From Apostichopus parvimensis (Eukaryota; Echinodermata; Holothuroidea; Aspidochirotida; Stichopodidae), in the NCBI GenBank assembly GCA_000934455.1, contig KN882236.1, positions 6,770 to 28,615 on the forward strand: a DNA stretch of 21,846 nucleotides, in the 5' to 3' direction. This document shows positions 21,101 to 21,846 of the stretch, in pieces. The translations under genes and the position numbers were made by a program. How positions within the stretch are numbered: position 1 is the first letter of the stretch; the number at the start of each line of letters is the position of its first letter. The notes under the pieces were generated by a model. The model had not been told where the DNA came from. It was given only the letters and a program-made list of their open reading frames with translations, and did not search any database.

Positions 21101-21336
21101 ATTACCTTGCATCTATGAAAGTTTTCATAAAATGAATCATAAAGTTGTACTACCAGCCTCCCCCTCCCACCCCCGCCCCTACACACACCCTTCTTTAAAA
21201 TGTTACAGCTGTTTCTTCTGTAAGCTTTTTATATCCACCTAGAGTAAGCCATATTGAATGTATGTATAATTAATGGTTATCAACTTAGCCAAGGCGGTTA
21301 TGGCATCACAGTTCCTTCCAAATACGTTTTTTTCAG
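18101..21336 (+). other. RP2 intron 1 continued; no secure gene
   Basis: This is about 3.2 kb of AT-rich sequence. Two full CRE palindromes (TGACGTCA at 18744-18751 and 18855-18862) lie 111 bp apart. Open stretches at about 18265-18370 and 20320-20529 match no family I know and have no partner exons. The word CTATACTATGCA occurs at about 20694 and 20800. No RNA gene was seen. Confidence 0.5.
18744..18862. promoter_or_regulatory. Pair of consensus CRE palindromes
   Basis: TGACGTCA occurs twice at 111-bp spacing (18744-18751 and 18855-18862), just outside the right end of the CACTA-like element. It could be an intronic enhancer, but two octamers alone are weak evidence. Confidence 0.25.
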
Positions 21337-21442
21337 CCACAATTTGGAATGACTATGCCGTTAGTGGACTTGAACCATGCCAAACCACCACTGACATCTC
21401 ACTTTCGTTCCACGTTTAATTATTTTAACCAGTACATCATTA
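21337..21442 (+). CDS. Exon-like stretch, unrecognised
   Basis: A strong acceptor (CGTTTTTTTCAG, ending 21336) and a full-consensus donor (GTAAGT at 21443) bound 106 bp that are open in one frame from CCA. The peptide contains PQFGMTMPLVDLNHAKPP and TSHFRSTFNYFNQYII. It is not RP2-like and I recognise no family. It may be an exon of an unknown gene or a chance ORF between good splice sites. Confidence 0.25.
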
Positions 21443-21626
21443 GTAAGTACAGTGTAAAGAAGATTAATAGTATCAGCATTCGTATTTGTGTTTCAATTTC
21501 GGGAGAGATTTGGTGTTGCCAAGTTATTTTTGTTTGTATATGTAATTGACACTAAAAACAAACTGGTGAATTTTTGTCAAGAAGCTGTATTCTAGTGTTG
21601 TAGTACTCAAATGGCTCAAGTATTTT

Positions 21627-21722
21627 TTTCTCTCAAAAGATCGGTACTCGCACTAGGTGAACAGTACTCGTACTCAACAATACGTACCAGCACTCTGGTG
21701 CTTAAGTACTCGTACTTGTACT
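21627..21722 (+). repeat. GTACTC/GTACTT simple repeat cluster
   Basis: Degenerate words CGGTACTCGC, CAGTACTCGTACTC, AAGTACTCGTACTTGTACTT crowd this stretch, typical of a worn GTACTC simple repeat. Confidence 0.6.
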
Positions 21723-21846
21723 TTCACATCAATGATCAGATTGCAACCCATTATTAATTGTCTTGGACTGGCCCATGAGTTTCTTCAATAAACATAACTT
21801 GCAGCATGTTAACCTTTAATCCAAAAACAACTTATAAATTATACCG
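21723..21846 (+). other. End of window; nothing seen
   Basis: AT-rich sequence with one AATAAA (near 21788) but no gene to attach it to. Confidence 0.5.

Noticed and set aside
1-21846. CRISPR array, bacterial operon features, tRNA or rRNA genes
   Set aside because: Spliced animal genes dominate and the repeats lack regular unique spacers. No tRNA internal promoter boxes or rRNA-like sequence was noticed.

Overview
This is animal genomic DNA: AT-rich, with short protein-coding exons separated by GT-AG introns of about 0.8 kb and many degenerate repeats. The two recognisable genes are single-copy metazoan genes. The repeat style, including many GGCTAGGCC-like words and a repeat carrying a CCTTGCCCAAGGACACAACA word, suggests a marine invertebrate, perhaps an echinoderm or another invertebrate deuterostome. 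That taxonomic guess is weak.

Layout on the + strand. (1) 112-4804 holds the last six coding exons of the autophagy gene ATG101. The first ~36 codons lie upstream of the window. A 3'UTR with tandem repeats and several AATAAA signals follows to about 5.6-5.9 kb. (2) 5987-6057 and 6471-6555 form a phase-compatible pair of exon-like stretches ending in a stop codon. I do not recognise the peptide. (3) 6989-7068 is the first coding exon of RP2, the ARL3 GTPase-activating protein, with its MGC lipidation site. No other RP2 exon was found, so 7069 to the window end is read as RP2 intron 1 (at least 14.7 kb).

This inferred intron is full of mobile and repeated DNA. It holds a 216-bp nested tandem repeat (8288-8840), which abuts an 831-bp element with 19-bp perfect terminal inverted repeats and TTAA at both ends (8843-9673). 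It also holds a decayed reverse-transcriptase fragment (10119-10322) and a 67-bp duplication (12549-12682). The main item is a 4773-bp CACTA-like element (13326-18098). Its ends match at 18 of 20 positions, are flanked by TA, and carry subterminal CCTGGT repeats, five of them at an exact 24-bp period.

The CACTA-like element carries no recognisable transposase. It carries a spliced gene on the + strand: a SAM-like N-terminal exon and three 3' exons encoding a C-terminal module that I recall from multi-copy, uncharacterised SAM-domain proteins of fish and invertebrates. The first exon and the later exons do not join in frame as seen, so either an exon was missed or this copy is decayed. The element with its cargo gene is the best candidate for something undescribed here. 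From 18101 to the end I see no secure gene, only one exon-like stretch (21337-21442) and a GTACTC-rich simple repeat near the end.
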